Shown here: one piece after another, positions 6,539 to 8,622 of the stretch | Numbering within the stretch: the stretch's first letter is position 1 | How the letters are laid out: every line of letters begins with the position of its first letter | Assembly: GCA_040878115.1 (NCBI GenBank) | Contig: JBBDMV010000005.1 | Span: 1 to 8,622, forward strand | DNA from: JBBDMU01 sp040878115 | Lineage (GTDB): Bacteria > Bacteroidota > Rhodothermia > Balneolales > Natronogracilivirgulaceae | DNA length: 8,622 bases | Direction of reading: 5' to 3' | Position numbers and translations under genes: made by a program | The notes under the pieces: generated by a model | Told to the model about the DNA's origin: nothing | What the model saw: only the letters and a program-made list of their open reading frames with translations | Database searches by the model: none

Positions 6539-6832
6539 ATGCCTACTTATCAGTATCAACGAGAAGACGGAAGTACCTTTGAAATCATGCAAAGCATCAA
6601 AGATGATTCATTGAAAACCTGTCCTGATTCCGGACAAAAAGTAAAGAGAATCATTTCCGGTGGTGCCGGGGTGGTTTATAAAGGAGAGGGTTGGTACGTT
6701 ACAGATTACAAAAATAAAAAAGTACAGCCTCCCTCTAAAACCGAGTCAACAAACGGTGAATCCAAAGAATCATCATCTAAAGAGACACCGGCCGCAAAAA
6801 CTACCCCAGAAAAGTCTGAAAGCAAAGCCTGA
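6539..6832 (+). CDS. FmdB-family small protein with degenerate zinc ribbon
   Basis: This 97-residue protein has the FmdB/regulatory zinc-ribbon layout: MPTYQY at the start, then CPDSGQKVKRIISGGAGVVYKGEGWYVTDY (28-57), then a disordered tail rich in S, K, T, E and P (about 60-97). Typical members have two CxxC pairs. Here the first pair is replaced by QREDGS, and the second keeps only C28 (CPDS instead of CPxC). One of four ligands remains, so zinc binding as in the family is unlikely. Family function is poorly defined. The gene starts 148 bases after the aminotransferase, and the GbsR-like gene follows after 44 bases, so it may lead a three-gene operon. I am confident of the family and unsure of the role. 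Confidence 0.88.
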   Translation: MPTYQYQREDGSTFEIMQSIKDDSLKTCPDSGQKVKRIISGGAGVVYKGEGWYVTDYKNKKVQPPSKTESTNGESKESSSKETPAAKTTPEKSESKA

Positions 6833-6876
6833 ACTACTAGTCCCCGATGTTTAAATTTCCAATGTAATGCGGAGAG

Positions 6877-7455
6877 ATGGAAGATCAAAGATCACAAGCC
6901 CACGAGAAAGCGTTGAGGCAATTCGTACTGAACTGGGGTGAAATGGCCTCAGCCTGGGGGATTAACAAAACCATGGGGCAAATTCACGCTTTGCTTTATG
7001 CCGAAGCGCGTCCGCTGGATACGGATGCTATTATGGAGGCGCTGAACATAAGCCGAGGTAATGCGAATATGAATATCCGCAACCTGCTGCAGTGGGAGCT
7101 GGCACATAAGGTACAAATAGATGGGCAAAGAAAAGATTTTTATACAGCTGAAAAAGATGTCTGGACTACCGCAGCCACGATAATTCGCGAGCGACAGCAC
7201 CGGGAAATTGACCCCATCAAAAAGAACCTGACGGAATGCCTGGATACCCTTCAGGAAATGGAACCAATCAACGAGGATGAACAGATATTTCATCAACGTA
7301 TTGAAAGTTTTGTTGCATTTCTGGATTTGTTCGAAGAGTTCACCAAGTCCATGCTACCTTATTTAAACGAAAAAAACATGGCTTCACTTAAGCGCCTGAC
7401 TAAAATTGCCCGCATGAAAAACTGTATTCAGGAAAATAATTCTAATCATGAATAA
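6877..7455 (+). CDS. GbsR/MarR-type winged-helix transcriptional regulator
   Basis: This 192-residue DNA-binding protein is of the GbsR branch of the MarR superfamily. After an N-terminal helix comes the family hallmark WGINKTMGQIHALLY (27-41). The helix-turn-helix follows at about 48-79, with the probable recognition helix in SRGNANMNIRNLLQW (59-73). The wing is at about 79-92 (QIDGQRKDFYTAE). The C-terminal half (about 95-180) is helical and likely mediates dimerisation. The start is the first ATG after an in-frame stop at 6865; GGAGAG abuts the ATG too closely to be a good ribosome site. Named members control glycine-betaine/choline genes, but none are adjacent here, so its target is unknown. 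It overlaps the next gene by 8 bases. Confidence 0.9.
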   Translation: MEDQRSQAHEKALRQFVLNWGEMASAWGINKTMGQIHALLYAEARPLDTDAIMEALNISRGNANMNIRNLLQWELAHKVQIDGQRKDFYTAEKDVWTTAATIIRERQHREIDPIKKNLTECLDTLQEMEPINEDEQIFHQRIESFVAFLDLFEEFTKSMLPYLNEKNMASLKRLTKIARMKNCIQENNSNHE

Positions 7456-7825
7456 ACCTTTTCGGCATAATCAAATAACCGGTGCTGAAGGAGAAGATAT
7501 AGCCACTGAATTCCTTGAAGACAAAGGTTATATGATTCTGGACCGCAATTACAGGTTCATGCGTGGTGAGGTTGATATTATAGCTTACGTGGGACGAGAG
7601 ATCGTGTTTGTGGAGGTAAAAACCCGCAATTCCAGTTACTACGGTACCCCTGAAGAGGCAGTGAGTGAGGAAAAGAAAAAACAGATCAAAAAGGTAGCTG
7701 AAGCCTGGTTGCACGAACGTAAAATGGAAGGAGCACCGGTACGTTTCGATGTGATCGCTATTCTGAAACCCAAAGCCAGGGAAAAGAGGATAAAGCACTT
7801 CGAAGGGGCTTTTTGGTATTTGTAA
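7448..7825 (+). CDS. YraN/UPF0102 family nuclease-like protein
   Basis: This 125-residue protein belongs to UPF0102, small proteins with a restriction-endonuclease-like fold. Features seen are GAEGEDIATEFLEDKGY (12-28), LDRNYR (31-36), RGEVDIIAY (39-47, with E41 and D43), and VFVEVKTR (53-60, with the E-x-K pair E56/K58). D101 lies in RFDVIAIL. Together these match the D-ExK type active-site layout. Length is typical (115-130). Biochemical function is not established for most members; a role in DNA processing is presumed. Its ATG lies inside the last codons of the regulator gene (8-base overlap, ATGAATAA), implying translational coupling. No terminator is visible after it, and the tRNA begins 59 bases later. 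Confidence 0.93.
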   Translation: MNKPFRHNQITGAEGEDIATEFLEDKGYMILDRNYRFMRGEVDIIAYVGREIVFVEVKTRNSSYYGTPEEAVSEEKKKQIKKVAEAWLHERKMEGAPVRFDVIAILKPKAREKRIKHFEGAFWYL

Positions 7826-7884
7826 TAACGCTCAACAAAGTTGTGAATTCAGGCTGATAAGTTCTTATATTAAAAACATAAACT

Positions 7885-7958
7885 GCGCCCGTAGCTCAAT
7901 TGGATAGAGCGTCTGACTTCGGATCAGAAGGTTTGGGGTTCGACTCCCTACGGGCGTA
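7885..7958 (+). tRNA. tRNA-Arg (anticodon UCG)
   Basis: This 74-base cloverleaf folds fully. The acceptor stem pairs 7885-7891 with 7951-7957; its first pair is G-U and the rest are Watson-Crick. The D arm is GCTC/GAGC (7894-7897, 7907-7910). The anticodon stem is TCTGA/TCAGA with loop CTTCGGA, which puts anticodon TCG at 7919-7921 to read CGA and related arginine codons. The variable loop is AGGTT. The T arm is TGGGG/CCCTA with loop TTCGACT. The discriminator base is A7958. The 3' CCA is not encoded (CTT follows), so it must be added enzymatically. A weak promoter-like pair lies upstream (TTGTGA at 7841, TATATT at 7866, 19-base spacer). Confidence 0.97.
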
Positions 7959-7965
7959 CTTACAT

Positions 7966-8002
7966 AAAACCCTGTTTAATTCATTTTAAACAGGGTTTTT
8001 TT
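7966..8002 (+). terminator. intrinsic terminator after tRNA-Arg
   Basis: A perfect 14-base-pair stem (AAAACCCTGTTTAA at 7966-7979 with its complement at 7986-7999) closes a 6-base loop. The 3' arm runs into seven consecutive T (7996-8002). It begins 7 bases after the tRNA. The A-run on the 5' arm would give a short T tail on the opposite strand, so it may work in both directions. Confidence 0.92.
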
Positions 8003-8070
8003 GTGTTTAAGAGTTGGTTCAGCCCTTTGGATTGGTTAATAGTTTTCCCAAATAGGTAATATTTCTTTGG

Positions 8071-8358
8071 TTGGTAGTACATTTGGTCAGCCTGAAAAAA
8101 AGAAATAAATACTACTCCCTTATTTTCAAAACCCATAATGAATACGAGGACTTTATAAATGCACAACATTCGGAATATCGCCTCGATAAGGAAAAACAAG
8201 AACGCCAGCTATTTAAACGCGATGGGTATTGGTGGAAAATCTCCGATGGCGCCGGTAAATACCGAGCGATAATCAACTTTGACATCACCATCAATGCCAT
8301 CATTGAGCGGTACAATCCGGATAAAGATAATTGGGATAGTTTCTGGATTGTTATATAA
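8071..8358 (+). CDS. hypothetical protein, no ATG start, possibly truncated
   Basis: The frame is open from 8056 (after TAG at 8053-8055) to TAA at 8356-8358 and gives about 95 residues from a TTG at 8071. I do not recognise the family. The product is rich in charged and aromatic residues (LFKRDGYWWKISDG, then DKDNWDSFWIVI at the end) and reads like real coding sequence, while the opposite strand gives typical shadow translations. There is no ATG or GTG anywhere in the frame. The alternatives are TTG initiation, a gene that has lost its 5' end, or a pseudogene. It lies 68 bases after the tRNA terminator, so it needs its own promoter, and I see no good one. It was not convincingly matched to any mobile-element protein. 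Confidence 0.5.
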   Translation: MVVHLVSLKKRNKYYSLIFKTHNEYEDFINAQHSEYRLDKEKQERQLFKRDGYWWKISDGAGKYRAIINFDITINAIIERYNPDKDNWDSFWIVI

Positions 8359-8359
8359 C

Positions 8360-8622
8360 CTATAAGAATGCACAAATAACATCGTCCATTCCCGGAATTT
8401 TACCCTGCAACCCAAAGCCTGTCTGTCGGTTAAAGATTTCTAACAGGCCATATTTGAAGTCTCCTTTCAGGAATGCTTCTTCAAAAGAGATCAGGGAATT
8501 AAAAGCTTCTTTGCCTTCTTAGCGAATGAACCGGGTATTAAGTGGGTAAGGGAGTACGACCATTTCGGGTTTATCAAATACAACCGGGACCAGTATTATC
8601 TGGCAAAAAACTGTTTGGTATA
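8360..8622. other. ambiguous, possibly decayed coding segment open on both strands
   Basis: Two readings compete. On the + strand, the frame from 8444 (after TAA at 8441-8443) stays open to the window end for 59 codons with no early ATG, GTG or TTG; it ends with FGFIKYNRDQYYLAKN and resembles the protein at 8071-8358. On the - strand, one frame runs from 8620 to TAG at 8362-8360 and is broken only by a single TAA (plus-strand positions 8519-8521). Its lower part (for example FEEAFLKGDFKYGLLEIF) has natural codon use. Either a + strand paralogue continues past the window or a - strand gene carries one nonsense codon. I cannot decide between them. Confidence 0.3.

Noticed and set aside
6949..7296. 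115-codon minus-strand frame opposite the GbsR-like gene
   Set aside because: The plus strand carries a clear winged-helix regulator here, and the minus translation has no recognisable features.
7442..7798. 118-codon minus-strand frame opposite yraN
   Set aside because: The plus strand carries all YraN motifs. The minus translation is rich in F, H and S, as expected of an antisense reading.
7857..7868. ATAAGTTCTTAT palindrome before the tRNA as a terminator or operator
   Set aside because: The stem is only five pairs with a two-base loop and overlaps the likely tRNA promoter, so it is not distinguishable from chance.
8112..8415. Minus-strand frames of 87 and 68 codons opposite the 8071-8358 frame
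   Set aside because: They have shadow-like composition, while the plus frame has a more natural amino-acid pattern.
7930..8622. Integrated element with a duplicated tRNA-Arg 3' end (attachment site)
   Set aside because: No second copy of the tRNA 3' end and no integrase gene appears in the window. An att site beyond 8622 cannot be excluded.
1..8622. CRISPR arrays, insertion sequences, defence systems, riboswitches
   Set aside because: I looked for regularly spaced repeats, transposase motifs, paired terminal inverted repeats and known leader structures on both strands and saw none.

Overview
The window looks like chromosomal DNA from a bacterium of the Bacteroidota/Balneolota side of the tree, with a Balneola- or Rhodothermia-like member as my best guess. 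Three things point there. A DUF3822-type gene sits directly before rsmD, an order I associate with Bacteroidota. Most starts lack a Shine-Dalgarno sequence and have an A/T-rich leader instead. The best promoter has the Bacteroidota form (TTTG, 19 bases, TAnnTTTG). The assignment rests on recognition without a database search. All confident genes are on the + strand and most of the window is ordinary housekeeping sequence.

Layout. (1) 1-742: the last codons of an upstream gene, then a membrane-anchored protein of unknown function. (2) 743-2265: an intergenic stretch of about 300 bases containing a perfect TTGAC-ATG-GTCAA palindrome, then an iron-type alcohol dehydrogenase of the YqhD/BdhA kind. 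(3) 2266-2567: a second intergenic stretch of about 300 bases, with another 5-3-5 palindrome and promoter-like elements. (4) 2568-5007: a compact probable operon of a single-pass membrane protein with a pseudopilin-like segment, a DUF3822-like protein, RsmD (16S rRNA m2G966 methyltransferase) and CoaD (phosphopantetheine adenylyltransferase). (5) 5099-6390: a consensus-like promoter and a class I aspartate-type aminotransferase. (6) 6539-7825: an FmdB-like small protein that has lost most zinc ligands, a GbsR/MarR-type regulator, and a YraN (UPF0102) nuclease-like protein that overlaps the regulator by 8 bases. (7) 7885-8002: tRNA-Arg(UCG) followed by a strong intrinsic terminator. (8) 8003-8622: a poorly understood stretch holding an ATG-less reading frame of about 95 codons and then a segment open on both strands, which looks like diverged or decaying accessory DNA next to a tRNA.

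The core genes act in translation and ribosome maturation (RsmD, tRNA-Arg), coenzyme A synthesis (CoaD) and amino-acid metabolism (aminotransferase). I see no defence system, CRISPR array, complete mobile element or secondary-metabolite cluster. The points most worth a second look are the pseudopilin-like/DUF3822 pair, the cysteine-depleted FmdB protein, and the ambiguous tRNA-adjacent tail.
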